Positions 17,720 through 27,116 are shown, counted from the stretch's first letter. The stretch is DNA of 64,000 nt from Lentisphaeria bacterium (GCA_900768505.1 CAAGED010000023.1:1-64000); one strand, 5' to 3'. A program made the numbers and translations. The notes: generated by a model from the sequence alone, not told the origin.

Positions 17720-18339
17720 CCGAAATTTATCACGAATTTCTCAATGAGCGTCCGGATTTACAGATTATTTCAGACCTGATCGAACCCAACACCCGGGTTT
17801 TGGATTTGGGTTGCAGCAGCGGTCTTTTCCTGCGCATGTTAAAGGAGCAGAAAAAAATTGAAGCCCTTGGCATCGAAATCGATCAGGATATGATTATGGA
17901 ATGTATTGCCAACGGTGTCAGCGTGGTGCAGGAAAATTTGAACCGGGAACTTACCTTCGCCGAAGACCAGAGTTTTGATTATGTAATTCTCAGCCGTACC
18001 ATTCAGGAAGTCCTGCACCCCGATCAACTGCTGAGCGAAATCGTCCGGGTTGGCGACAAAGCGCTGGTAGCATTTATTAATTTTGCCGAATGGAAGAATC
18101 GTTTTCAGCTCTTCTTCCGCGGCCACATGCCCAAAAGCGGCAGTCTGCCCTACACCTGGTATGAGACACCTAATATCCACTTGGCCACCATAAAAGACAT
18201 GCGGGAATTATGCAAACAACTGGATATTGAAATTATTCAGGAGATACCGATTGCCAGGAGATACCGCTTGGTGATTGACATGTTTCCGAATCTGCTGGCG
18301 CACTCCTGCGTGTTTGAATTAAGACGGCGACAAAAATAA
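17716..18339 (+). CDS. metW: Methionine biosynthesis protein MetW
   Basis: 207 aa class I SAM-methyltransferase-fold protein. The SAM-binding glycine motif is RVLDLGCSSGLFLRML near residue 28; the rest matches MetW (SRTIQEVLHPDQLLSEIVRVGDKALVAFINFAEWKNRFQLFFRGHMP and LPYTWYETPNIHLATIKDMREL segments). MetW occurs next to metX in many bacteria and is reported to work with MetX. ATG 17716 has AAAGGAG eight bases upstream; a GTG six bases earlier is also in frame but crowds that site. It overlaps metX by four bases. Confidence 0.92.
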   Translation: MTEIYHEFLNERPDLQIISDLIEPNTRVLDLGCSSGLFLRMLKEQKKIEALGIEIDQDMIMECIANGVSVVQENLNRELTFAEDQSFDYVILSRTIQEVLHPDQLLSEIVRVGDKALVAFINFAEWKNRFQLFFRGHMPKSGSLPYTWYETPNIHLATIKDMRELCKQLDIEIIQEIPIARRYRLVIDMFPNLLAHSCVFELRRRQK

Positions 18340-18351
18340 TTTTTTTACAGC

Positions 18352-18380
18352 TTGACATTTGTTTCAATGACTTATATTGT
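18352..18380 (+). promoter_or_regulatory. Candidate sigma-70 promoter for the SOUL gene
   Basis: TTGACA (18352-18357) is a consensus -35. It is followed by TATATT (18373-18378, 15-base spacing) or TATTGT (18375-18380, 17-base spacing). It lies in the gap between metW and the next gene, about 60 bases ahead of its ATG. Confidence 0.5.
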
Positions 18381-18442
18381 TTTCAATGGAAAATAATGGA
18401 GTAATTTTCCGGGTCAAAACCAAAAAATGAGGAGTTGGAATT

Positions 18443-19018
18443 ATGAGGAGCAAAATTTTCAGTTTGCTGGCAATTTTCACCGCCGTCGCCGCATTGTTCG
18501 GGTGCAATAAAACGCCGGAGCAGTTTCAGCCGTCAAATTCCAAACAAATTTCATTCAAGACCATTCCAGCCGGCAGGCAGATAAAAACCACCATGAAAGG
18601 CGATTACTTCAAACTTGACGAAGTGCTCTTTCAGCGGCTTTTTAATTATTTAAAATCCAACAATCTAAGTATGACCGTACCAGTGATCGCCACCATCGGA
18701 GAAACGGCGGGAATGGCGTTTTACATTAACCCCACGGAATATAACCGGGCAACTAAATCCACTACACTAGTCGCCGTAATTGATACTCCGCCGCAACTGG
18801 TAGCCATCCTTGCCTGCTCCGGCAACAATAATCAGGAAAAATTCAATTCCGGCACGCAGGAGTTAAAGAGCCAATTGAAAAAATATCCCCAATACGCCGT
18901 CGATGGAGAATTTTTTGTAACCTACTGGGATGCGCCGTTCTGGCCGAGTTTCATGCGGCACTACGAAATTGCCGTGCCAGTAAAACTTATTTCCGAACAC
19001 GAGGTGAATCATGAGTAA
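18443..19018 (+). CDS. SOUL/heme-binding family lipoprotein
   Basis: 191 aa. The signal peptide ends in a lipobox (AALFGC, Cys21), so a lipoprotein is predicted. The mature domain resembles the SOUL heme-binding family: SMTVPVIATIGETAGMAFYI, a central strand with TTLVAVIDTPPQLVAI, and the C-terminal signature FVTYWDAPFWPSFMRHYEIAVPV. SOUL proteins bind heme or tetrapyrroles in some cases; heme ligation cannot be inferred here. GAGGAG precedes the ATG with good spacing. It overlaps the next gene by 8 bases. Confidence 0.8.
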   Translation: MRSKIFSLLAIFTAVAALFGCNKTPEQFQPSNSKQISFKTIPAGRQIKTTMKGDYFKLDEVLFQRLFNYLKSNNLSMTVPVIATIGETAGMAFYINPTEYNRATKSTTLVAVIDTPPQLVAILACSGNNNQEKFNSGTQELKSQLKKYPQYAVDGEFFVTYWDAPFWPSFMRHYEIAVPVKLISEHEVNHE

Positions 19019-19922
19019 AATACGGCTTGGTGTAAGCAGTTGTCTGCTGGGTAATAAAGTCCGTTACGACGGCCAGCATCAGCGCAACAACTTCGTCTGC
19101 GACGAACTGGCAGAATTTGTCGAGTATGTTCCCGTCTGCCCCGAAGTGGAGTGCGGCCTACCCGTACCGCGGGAGGCAATGCACCTTACCGGCGATGCGC
19201 AACACCCAAGATTGGTGACCATCAACACCCAACGGGATATAACTGAACAAATGCAGAGTTTTGTCACACGACGCCTGGAGGAGTTGGCGCTGGAGAATTT
19301 GGACGGGTTTATTTTCAAAAAAGATTCCCCTTCCAGCGGACTAATTCGGGTAAAAGTTTATAACGGCAACGGAATGCCATCCCGCACCGGGCGTGGAATG
19401 TTTGCCGGAGCATTTGCAGATCGTTTTCCGGATTTGCCGCTCATTGAAGAGGGAATGTTAAACGATCGATTTTTGCGGGAGCGTTTTCTAAATCGTATTT
19501 CAGCCGCCCAACGCTGGCGGGATTATCCCAGGGGGAACAATCCGCGACGCATGTTGTCCGAATTTCAGTCGGAAAACAAGTTGCTGCTTATGAGCCACGC
19601 TCCGGGGCGTTACGCCGAACTGGGACGTTTGGTCGAACATGGCGACACCACTGAATATTGGCGGAAATTCCGCGAATTACTGCAATTTACCCCCAGTGTA
19701 AGCAAACATGTCAATGTAATGCAGCACATTCTTGGCTACTTCAAAAAAGAGTTGGAGCCTTGGGAAAAAAGCGAAGTTTTAAATGCAATCGACGGCTATC
19801 ACCACGGCAGTCTGCAAATTGCCGTACCTTTGACGCTGCTTCGGCATTATGTGAAAAAGTTTGATCAGGGTTACCTGGCCAGGCAGAGTTACTGGAATAT
19901 TCTCAGTCAATTGTATTTATAA
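19011..19922 (+). CDS. DUF523 and DUF1722 domain protein
   Basis: 303 aa fusion. The N-terminal half is DUF523 (RLGVSSCLLGNKVRYDGQH at residues 5-23, then FVEYVPVCPEVECGLPVPRE, with the conserved Cys pair and FKKDSPSSGLIRVKVY). The C-terminal half is DUF1722 (residues ~185-300, KLLLMSHAPGRYAELGRLV, HVNVMQHILGYFKKEL, LLRHYVKKFDQGYLARQSY). This is the YbgA-type arrangement. Its biochemical role is not established; related genes are often near photolyase genes, which are absent here. GAGGTG lies before the ATG. It overlaps the SOUL gene, so the two are co-translated. Confidence 0.88.
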   Translation: MSKIRLGVSSCLLGNKVRYDGQHQRNNFVCDELAEFVEYVPVCPEVECGLPVPREAMHLTGDAQHPRLVTINTQRDITEQMQSFVTRRLEELALENLDGFIFKKDSPSSGLIRVKVYNGNGMPSRTGRGMFAGAFADRFPDLPLIEEGMLNDRFLRERFLNRISAAQRWRDYPRGNNPRRMLSEFQSENKLLLMSHAPGRYAELGRLVEHGDTTEYWRKFRELLQFTPSVSKHVNVMQHILGYFKKELEPWEKSEVLNAIDGYHHGSLQIAVPLTLLRHYVKKFDQGYLARQSYWNILSQLYL

Positions 19923-20346
19923 TTCTTCCATCGGAACTCAATTAAATCAGCTCAGCCGGTTATTATTGGTATGAAAATCAGCGTTGAAATATGGAATTAC
20001 GGATTTTTGACATTCCACAAACACACAAGAACGAAACAGAGCCATGCAAATAATCATCACCTGAATAAAAAATGTGTTGCTCAATAAAATTAATCGCCGA
20101 CAAAGAATTACAACGGGCGCTACCGGCACTAAGCAGGGAACCAGTCAATACATATTTCCACATCATCCTCACTGCCTGCAACGAATGCCGAAATTTTGGT
20201 TTTGTCAAGCTCTCTTGACAGCCAGATACTCAGCCAGTTTTTTCCCGAAGCCCATGACTTTCCAAATTCCTAAGTCCAACATATTCCCCCTCCGGAGTAT
20301 TTTTTTTTAAGTTTTACCATTTTTCCCCCGGCAAATATACGAATTT
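19923..20346. other. Gene-poor stretch between convergent genes
   Basis: 424 bases between the DUF523/DUF1722 gene (+) and the radical SAM gene (-). The only translation signal I find is the strong-SD micro-ORF on the minus strand listed separately at 20205-20282. The rest shows frames with no recognisable product. A short palindrome CTCCGGAG followed by TATTTTTTTTT at about 20290-20309 could help terminate + strand transcripts. Confidence 0.5.
20205..20282 (-). CDS. Micro-ORF with strong Shine-Dalgarno downstream of radical SAM gene
   Basis: 25 codons (begins MLDLGIWKV, ends KLAEYLAVKRA, stop TGA at 20205-20207). Its ATG is preceded by GGAGGGGGAAT, among the best ribosome sites in the window, with a 6-base spacing. 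A +1 shift near 20212 would extend it by about 27 further residues (..DKTKISAFVAGSEDDVEI..). So it is either a true tiny peptide, the start of a broken small gene, or chance. It lies 65 bases downstream of the radical SAM gene on the same strand. No family recognised. Confidence 0.35.
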   Translation of the reverse strand: MLDLGIWKVMGFGKKLAEYLAVKRA

Positions 20347-21939
20347 TTAAGCCGAACGCCGATTTTTTCCCGGACGACGTTCCGCCATCAAGGCATCAGC
20401 ATAAAGCAGGTAGTGCTCGCAGCAGAGCCGCCCATGAAACGGCAACTCCGGCAACCAGAGTTTACGCCGATCCCAAGCCGCCACTTCCAAGGCGGCCAAC
20501 GGCGACTCCACGCAACCCGGCTCAAAATCCCGTCGGAATTTCAATTTCATATCATGAATTGGCAAACCGTCAACATCCAAAATCTGATTATTGCCAATGA
20601 TTTCCAAGCCGTATTTTTCCGGCCGACGCCCAAAATCCGTCTGCTCAAACAACACAAATGCACTGGCCGTCATGCCGTCAATATACGGCCACGCCTTATC
20701 CAAAAACTGGAAAGTTTCATCCAACGCCGATTCATCCGACCCCGGAGCCCCGAAAATCATCATCAAAAGATTGGAAATCCCCGCCGCCGCCGCATCCTTT
20801 ATCACCTGCAGTGAGGTTGCCGCTTGCGTCCCTTTGTTCATCAAATCCAGCATCCGCTGCGACCCGCTCTCCATCCCCCAACTAATCCAGCAGCACCCAG
20901 CCTCCGCCGCCTTGTTCAGCAAGAATGGAGTATATTCGCCAATGGTTCGCGCCATCACCTGAAAGCGGCAATCCACATTCAACTCCAGTATGGCATTGCT
21001 TAACTCATTGAGCAAAAACGGGTCGACATATTGGTCAACCATATAAAAGTGGTGACATCCGAACTTCTCAGCCTGACGCTGCATCTCCTGCGCCAGCAAT
21101 CTGGCTGGACGCTGGCGGTATTTGCCAAATGAGTTGTTGTGAGCACAAAAGCGGCAACGCCGCCACTTGCATCCCCGGCAACCGTAAATCGGCAGCACCG
21201 GCCGGGGATTGAAGTAACCATTGCCGATCAACTGCTTAAAATCCGGTATGGGCAGCACGCCCAAATCCACCGGAGCCACCCCGCTGCCGCTAAACTTAAT
21301 TTCATCAGCCTCCCGGAAATAACATCCCGGAATTTGTTCCATCCGCCAACCGGACAACAACAATTCAAAGGCAATTTCCCCCTCCCCGGTCAAAATGGCA
21401 TCCACCATTCCGGCGGCAGTAAGAAGTTCAACCGGGTTAAGCGCGCTCATGGCGGCTCCGCCAATAATAATTCTGCCGTCAAAATTCAGCTCCCGGCGTA
21501 AAAATTTCGCCTGCGCCAGAATAAAGGGCAACTGATCCAGATACATAGCGGAAAATCCGATAATTTCCGGAGTGTTTTTTAATATACGCGCCCCCTGCCG
21601 TATCCAAAGCAACCGCCCCGTCACACCCGGCCCACCACCTGACAAATAATGCTTGGCCATAAGTTCCAGCTGCTCAATTTCCGCCTTGGCCAACGGCATT
21701 GAGCTCCATTGCCGGGCGTATATCTGCGGATTTAAAAAATCCTTCAATGTTCCCTGAGCAAAACTGCGCATTCGATGGAATTGGATATTGGCGTCACAAA
21801 TAGAGTGCCACAACTCCATATTGGCGTCAAAAAGTTCCAGTTGAAAATGATTTTTTTCGGCAACAGCGGCCAGACAGGCAATGCCCAGCGGCATGTATGT
21901 CGGCCCGGTACGGGGCGGAAAGACCAAAATTGTACGCAT
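20347..21939 (-). CDS. B12-binding domain radical SAM protein
   Basis: 530 aa. N-terminal cobalamin-binding Rossmann-like domain (MRTILVFPPRTGPTYMPLGI, later IIIGGAAMSALNP and ILTGEGEIAFELLL) followed by a radical SAM barrel. The cysteines lie in YGCRGCKWRRCRFCAHN: Cys254, 257, 262 and 265. Cys262 and 265 form the CxxC end, and the third cluster ligand is either Cys257 (CX4CX2C) or Cys254 (CX7CX2C) instead of the usual CX3CX2C. CX7CX2C followed by a short polar segment recalls B12-radical SAM enzymes that mature ribosomal peptides, but that is only a resemblance. Later segments (WISWGMESGSQRMLDLMNKG and MMIFGAPGSDESALDETFQFL) are typical of B12-radical SAM enzymes. Substrate unknown. Confidence 0.85.
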   Translation of the reverse strand: MRTILVFPPRTGPTYMPLGIACLAAVAEKNHFQLELFDANMELWHSICDANIQFHRMRSFAQGTLKDFLNPQIYARQWSSMPLAKAEIEQLELMAKHYLSGGGPGVTGRLLWIRQGARILKNTPEIIGFSAMYLDQLPFILAQAKFLRRELNFDGRIIIGGAAMSALNPVELLTAAGMVDAILTGEGEIAFELLLSGWRMEQIPGCYFREADEIKFSGSGVAPVDLGVLPIPDFKQLIGNGYFNPRPVLPIYGCRGCKWRRCRFCAHNNSFGKYRQRPARLLAQEMQRQAEKFGCHHFYMVDQYVDPFLLNELSNAILELNVDCRFQVMARTIGEYTPFLLNKAAEAGCCWISWGMESGSQRMLDLMNKGTQAATSLQVIKDAAAAGISNLLMMIFGAPGSDESALDETFQFLDKAWPYIDGMTASAFVLFEQTDFGRRPEKYGLEIIGNNQILDVDGLPIHDMKLKFRRDFEPGCVESPLAALEVAAWDRRKLWLPELPFHGRLCCEHYLLYADALMAERRPGKNRRSA

Positions 21940-22091
21940 GAATGAGTTATCACTTTATATCGTAATATTAATGCAAATTATATTACCATAATATATCATT
22001 TCATCGCCGAAAATCAACACCGCCGCCACTTCGGAAATGTTAAAAAAATATTTTTTATAATAAAAATCCTGACTCCGGATTCAAAAAATTT

Positions 22092-23200
22092 TTATTCCAC
22101 CACCGCCACAAAACCGCTTCCCCGGGCAATCAGCGCCATCTCCATAGTTTTGGGGTTAAAAATACAAATTTGCTCTCCCAACTGCAGCAGCAGCTTATCG
22201 CCTGGCAAAACAATCACATTATGGATTGGCCACTGAATAAAAGGTACTTCAAATTTTAAAATGTGTCTGTTCTCCCCACTGATTTTATCCTGCCGGACAA
22301 TGCCGAGATTTGAATAAAAGCAATTAGAATATTCCACCGGCAATAATTTTGCTTCACCCAGCGAAATTGCCTTGTCGGAACCGTAACTCAGACTGCAATT
22401 TTTTTCTCTAACGGATTTGACTTGTCAACTGCACTGAATGCCGGAATAAGCATCTCATATTTACCGGAATTATAATCCTGCTCATCAAACACAAAGCGCA
22501 CCAAATCCACCGCTGATGGCTTCGAATCTGATTGTATCGCCGCCAACAAATAACGTTGAGTTTTGCGACAATCCAATTGGCGTATTTTTTCAGTTTTCAA
22601 CGTATTTGAGTTCCAGCAATAAAGCGCCTTATCCGCCGTTCCCAGGTAGTAAACCATAATTCCGGGCGGCGTTTTTAACTCCAGCGTCGCAACCGGCTTA
22701 ACCGTCCAAAGCAACGCCCCCTCACTGAACAACATGTACCAGCCAATCAACACCAGATATGAAATGCTCTGAATCAGCCAGGACGCCTTCAATGCCGCGA
22801 GAAATTTCCAGGGATTGCACCCCATCGCCAGCAGAATAAAGCCATACTCCAGCAGAATAGTGATCAAATAGGCGGCAATCAGCATAATCAACCAATATTG
22901 CCGAAAATTGTATATGTCAATTATATTGCTCAACTCCGAGCTAATCCAGCCTAACAGCAGCATTCCCGCCCAAGCTGAAAAATAATTGGCCGCAATCATG
23001 GTGAAAATAGATTTTCTCCAAGCAGTTTTGTAGATTTTCACCAGCAGAAACGCTTCGCCAAATCCCAAAAACAAATTACCCAGCGCCAAATGAAATGCCA
23101 TCCCAATCATCAACGGGGTTCCAGAATTGGCCCATGCCGACAACGGCAGCGAAAACAGGCATATAATGCTTAGACTACGCAAAATTTTTAAATTTGACAT
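22092..23200 (-). pseudogene. Frameshifted multi-pass membrane protein
   Basis: ATG 23200 (GGAG six bases upstream) opens a frame with a signal-like N-terminus and about five hydrophobic helices (for example MIGMAFHLALGNLFLGFGEA, LIMLIAAYLITILLEYGFIL), stopping at 22388 after LEKKIAV. A second frame, ending at 22092, continues seamlessly (..SLSYGSDKAISLGEAKLLPVEY.. and ..VIVLPGDKLLLQLGEQIC..). The frames join at an A7 run on the minus strand (22399-22405), where one extra A restores a ~368 aa protein. The soluble tail looks like a beta-propeller-style readout domain. No family recognised. It may be a sequencing error, a real mutation or slippage. Confidence 0.6.
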
Positions 23201-23245
23201 TTCCAACTCCGTGCTTAAGTAAAATATACGCCCAATTCAAAAAAA

Positions 23246-23560
23246 TCAATTCTGCACCTTGGCAGTCGCTTCAGGTTTTGACCGCCCATTGTTAGCAGCC
23301 GACATCATCTGAATGGCGGCCACGGCCAACCCGATATCATCCCGACTTCCGTTGTCTTTGTAATCGTCATCGTCAATCCCCTTAACCCCAACGCTGTAAA
23401 TTCGATACACGTCAAAAATAAAATTTTGTTCCGGAACTGGCCAGAGACCAATCTTGTAAATGTAAGGCCGATACTAGAAAGTATCCACTGGTAATTCCGG
23501 CAAATGCAATTCGTACAAATTACGCAGTAAACGTCCATTCCTTAATTTGAATAACTCAAT
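23246..23560 (-). pseudogene. Remnant of a PVC-type hypothetical protein C-terminus
   Basis: A minus-strand frame reads IELFKLRNGRLLRNLYELH, then LPVDTF, a TAG stop (23475-23477), YRPYIYKIG, FDVYRIYSVGVKGIDDDD and ..DDIGLAVAA.. to a TGA at 23246-23248. This matches the pattern 'E.F+L++GRLP..L.EL....LP.DPF...Y.Y......YSVG.NG.DDGG' that I know from the C-termini of planctomycete and verrucomicrobial proteins. The in-frame stop and the missing N-terminus mark it as a decayed fragment. The surrounding bases (23207-23245, 23561-23748) hold no other gene I can support. Confidence 0.6.
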
Positions 23561-23748
23561 TTAGCATACCAGCTGCAACAACAGCATACAATCATAACTG
23601 GTTTGAAATACCTTAATTATAACGACACAAGAGCAGGAAATATCCCCCCCCCTTCAATAATGCCACAATTCTTCACATCATCATTTTTCAGCCAGTTAAG
23701 CCGGGCATTTAATTGGATAAAATCCGTTCCACATTCCGAGGATGCCGT

Positions 23749-23782
23749 AAAAAAAGGTGCGGCAGATTACTCCGCCACACCT
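23749..23782 (-). terminator. Terminator of rpsA
   Basis: On the minus strand, AGGTGTGGCGG pairs with the following TGCCGCACCT (stem arms 23755-23764 and 23773-23782, with G-U wobbles) and is followed by seven T (23749-23755). It lies 26 bases after the rpsA stop. Confidence 0.75.
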
Positions 23783-23808
23783 ATTATTTTTACAGTTGCA
23801 ATTAACGA

Positions 23809-25539
23809 TTAGTCATTGCTGATTGAATCGAAAACCTCACCCATATCAACCATTTGGTCACCCGGCTTCAACGCCGCAGTGTATTCTTCTTCCGCCTGCT
23901 TAAGCTCTTCTTCAGAAATATGCTCATCAGCAGCCTTGAGGCTCAAACCAATACGACGCTCATCAGTGTCGACCTTGATTACCCGAGCTTCAACTTCATC
24001 GCCTACGGAGAGAACGTCCTTGACCTTCTCTACATGATCCTTGCTCAACTGAGAAATATGGATCAATCCATCAATCTTATGTGAAAGTTCTACGAATGCA
24101 CCAAACGCTGCAATCTTAGTTACTTTGCCTTTTACCAATTCGCCAACCTTGTAAAGCTTGTCAATATTTGACCAGGGATCTTCCTCTGCCTGTTTCAAGC
24201 CGAGAGAAATACGCTGCTGCTCCGGATTGATATCCAGAATTACAGCTTCTACAACATCACCGCTCTTCAGCAATTCGCTGGGATTATTGATCTTGCGAGT
24301 CCAGCTCATATCAGAAACGTGGATCATGCCGTCAATTTCATTTTCAATTTCAACAAATGCGCCGTAGCTGGTCATATTGCGAACTTTACCGGTAATGCGA
24401 CTGCCAACCGGATACTTTTCAGCCAATACTTCCCAGGGATTACGCTCTTTCTGACGAAGACCCAAGGAAATTTTCTTATTCTCTTTATTGATTTCGAGAA
24501 CAACCGCCTCAACCTCTTCGCCCAAAGATACAACTTCACTGGCACGGCTGATACGTTTGGTCCAGCTCATCTCTGAAACGTGAATCAAACCTTCTACACC
24601 CTCTTCAATTTCAACAAACGCACCATACGGCATGATGTTTACAACTTTACCCTTGATGGTTGAACCAACCGGATACTTCTCGTTTACATCTTCCCACGGA
24701 TTGCGGCTCTTCTGTTTGTAACCCAAGGAAACCCGTTCCTTAGTATAATCAATATCGAGAATCATTACCTCGATATCTTGGTTAAGCTGCAACATTTCGT
24801 TAGGATTGGAGATACGCCCCCAAGACATATCGGTAATGTGGAGCAAACCGTCTACACCGCCCAAATCAATGAATGCGCCGAAGTCGGTAATGTTCTTGAC
24901 CGTACCTTTGCGAATCTGACCAACCTTCATCTCTTCCAACAATGAAGCACGACGGTCGCGGAGTGATTCTTCCAACAATTCACGGCGCGATACCACAATA
25001 TTGCGGCGCTCGAGATTGATTTTCAAAATCTTGATGTCGTACTCCTTGCCGACATAATCATCAATGTTGCGAACCGGACCGATATCAATCTGAGAGCCCG
25101 GCAAAAATGCTTCAACACCTTCAATGTCAACAATTACACCACCCTTAACACGGTGTTTCATCAGACCCTTGACTACGCTGCCTTCGCCATATTCCTCAGT
25201 AATCTTATTCCAGGACTTGATTGCGCAAGCCTTCTGGAGACTGAGACCGGGCATGCTGTTTTCATTTTCAATTTCTTCGAGAAAAACATCCAGCTTATCG
25301 CCAACTTTTGCATCTTCCCATTTGGAAAATTCGGATGCCGGTACAAAACCTTCCGCCTTGTAACCGATGTCTACCAATGCGCCGTCATTGCGCTTTTCTA
25401 CAATTGTACCCTCAATGATTGTGCCCTCTGCGAAGTCGCTCTTGACGCCGCCGGACATGAGTTGATCCATTGAAGGCATGCTGCTGAAGTCAACGTAACT
25501 GTTTTCTTCCAACTGTGTTTTGGTTTCTGATGTTGCCAT
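23809..25539 (-). CDS. rpsA: 30S ribosomal protein S1
   Basis: 576 aa, close to the usual ~557 aa. Six S1 RNA-binding repeats are visible, each with the pattern G....G.V.......GAFV.......G.+H.S: the first two are divergent (EGTIVEKRNDGALVDIGYKAEGFVP; KGLMKHRVKGGVIVDIEGVEAFLPGSQ) and four are classic (KNITDFGAFIDLGGVDGLLH, NIMPYGAFVEIEEGVEGLIH, NMTSYGAFVEIENEIDGMIH, KIAAFGAFVELSHKIDGLIH). S1 delivers mRNA to the 30S subunit. No Shine-Dalgarno is seen before ATG 25539 (upstream ..CCAAAAAAACGAAAC), a trait also noted for rpsA elsewhere. It lies downstream of cysS on the same strand. Confidence 0.97.
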   Translation of the reverse strand: MATSETKTQLEENSYVDFSSMPSMDQLMSGGVKSDFAEGTIIEGTIVEKRNDGALVDIGYKAEGFVPASEFSKWEDAKVGDKLDVFLEEIENENSMPGLSLQKACAIKSWNKITEEYGEGSVVKGLMKHRVKGGVIVDIEGVEAFLPGSQIDIGPVRNIDDYVGKEYDIKILKINLERRNIVVSRRELLEESLRDRRASLLEEMKVGQIRKGTVKNITDFGAFIDLGGVDGLLHITDMSWGRISNPNEMLQLNQDIEVMILDIDYTKERVSLGYKQKSRNPWEDVNEKYPVGSTIKGKVVNIMPYGAFVEIEEGVEGLIHVSEMSWTKRISRASEVVSLGEEVEAVVLEINKENKKISLGLRQKERNPWEVLAEKYPVGSRITGKVRNMTSYGAFVEIENEIDGMIHVSDMSWTRKINNPSELLKSGDVVEAVILDINPEQQRISLGLKQAEEDPWSNIDKLYKVGELVKGKVTKIAAFGAFVELSHKIDGLIHISQLSKDHVEKVKDVLSVGDEVEARVIKVDTDERRIGLSLKAADEHISEEELKQAEEEYTAALKPGDQMVDMGEVFDSISND

Positions 25540-25703
25540 GTTTCGTTTTTTTGGTTCTGTTGTTAATTTTTATTTTTACAAAATTCCCACGTGTCCATAC
25601 ACTATGAGACTACTATCAATGATTACAATAACCTTATTCAGGCAAAATACAAATATTTTTTTATTATTTTTGATTTTATTTTTTGGTCTACCCTCAAAAT
25701 AAC

Positions 25704-27116
25704 TTATATTTTTTTAATTCGATAACTCCCGGAACCATCCTCCACCATATACCCCAGGCGTGTCAATTCATTGCGGCAACGATCCGCTTCGGCATAATCC
25801 TTATTCTTTCTGGCATTAAAACGTCCCTCAGCCAATGCTCTTACTTCTGATGGAATTTCATCCTCCTGCACGGCGTCAACATTCAACACACCCAACACCG
25901 TGTCAAACTTACGGAGCAAATCCATTGTCCGCTCCGACTCAACTTTACTCAATTTATTGCTTTCCAACAATTTATTAATTTCACGCTGCAAAATGAACAC
26001 TGCAGCCAAGGCTCCGGAAATATTTAAATCGTCCCCCAGCGCCCGCTTGAACTCCGCCGCCGCCTGTGTCAACACCGGTTCCAATTCGGCTTCCGCTCCG
26101 CTACCGCCGGCCTCCCGCAACCGTTGCACAAAAGCATCAAACTTTTTAAACGTCTCACCCGCCAATGCCAGCGAATCGAAGGTAAAATTCAACTTTTTCC
26201 GGTAATGCGCACTCAGCAGCACATAACGGATTTCCCGTCCGGTATAACCCCTGTCAAGCAAATCACGCAGTGTGAAGAAATTTCCCGCCGACTTGGACAT
26301 TTTCTCGCCATTTACCATTAAATGTGCGCAATGCAACCAGTAATTGACATATTTGCAGCCGTTGGCACACTCGCTCTGGGCTATTTCGTCCTCGTGATGC
26401 GGAAACATATTATCCACGCCGCCAGTATGTATATCAAAACTCCTGCCCAAATACTTCATTGCCATTGCACTGCATTCGATATGCCAGCCCGGACGTCCCT
26501 TTCCCCAAGGACTCTCCCAGCAAACATCGCCGTCGTTTTCATCATACGCTTTCCACAATGCGAAATCCGCCACTGACTCCTTGGCATATTCGTCATTTTT
26601 GATTCGAACGCCGGAAATTTGATTTTCCCGGTCAATGCGAGCCAACTTACCGTATTCAGGAAAACGGTCAATGGAGAAATAAATGCACTTGTCGTCCGAC
26701 TGGTAGGCAAACCCCTTGTCCATTAAAACCTGAATGAGTTCAATCATCTCTTTTATGTGCGCCGTCGCCGCCGGATAAACCGCCGCCGGCGTAATATTAA
26801 GCGTCTTGAGGTCATCAAAAAAGGCTTTTTTGTAAATTGCTGTGAAGTCACCAAGGCTCATTTCTTTCGCCCTGGAATCCCGGATGGTTTTGTCGTCCAC
26901 GTCGGTTAAATTCATCACCTGCTTAACTTCATAACCAAAATACTTCAGTGTCCGATGCAACAAATCTTCAAACATGTAAGCACGAAAATTGCCGATATGT
27001 GCATAATTATAAACCGTCGGCCCGCAGGTGTACATGGTAACCATGTTATCTTTCAGCGGTTTAAACTCCTGAACGCTGCGACTGAGGGTATTAAAAAATT
27101 TTAAACTTTCTGACAT
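25704..27116 (-). CDS. cysS: Cysteinyl-tRNA synthetase
   Basis: 470 aa class I aminoacyl-tRNA synthetase that charges tRNA-Cys. The HIGH motif is HIGN in TCGPTVYNYAHIGNFRAY (near residue 41), and KMSKS is intact in NGEKMSKSAGNFFTLRD. The zinc-binding cysteine of MYTCGPTVY and the later GWHIECSAMA and HHEDEIAQSECANG segments are all present. The start is supported by AAGGATTCAGGA upstream. It sits between the esterase gene (47 bases upstream) and rpsA (164 bases downstream). Confidence 0.97.
   Translation of the reverse strand: MSESLKFFNTLSRSVQEFKPLKDNMVTMYTCGPTVYNYAHIGNFRAYMFEDLLHRTLKYFGYEVKQVMNLTDVDDKTIRDSRAKEMSLGDFTAIYKKAFFDDLKTLNITPAAVYPAATAHIKEMIELIQVLMDKGFAYQSDDKCIYFSIDRFPEYGKLARIDRENQISGVRIKNDEYAKESVADFALWKAYDENDGDVCWESPWGKGRPGWHIECSAMAMKYLGRSFDIHTGGVDNMFPHHEDEIAQSECANGCKYVNYWLHCAHLMVNGEKMSKSAGNFFTLRDLLDRGYTGREIRYVLLSAHYRKKLNFTFDSLALAGETFKKFDAFVQRLREAGGSGAEAELEPVLTQAAAEFKRALGDDLNISGALAAVFILQREINKLLESNKLSKVESERTMDLLRKFDTVLGVLNVDAVQEDEIPSEVRALAEGRFNARKNKDYAEADRCRNELTRLGYMVEDGSGSYRIKKI

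Noticed and set aside
22092..22343. A separate 83-codon gene starting with TTG
   Set aside because: Its frame continues upstream into the membrane protein when the A7 run is corrected, and it lacks a ribosome site.
23603..23812. 69-codon + strand frame before rpsA
   Set aside because: It runs through the rpsA terminator and overlaps the rpsA stop; no ribosome site.
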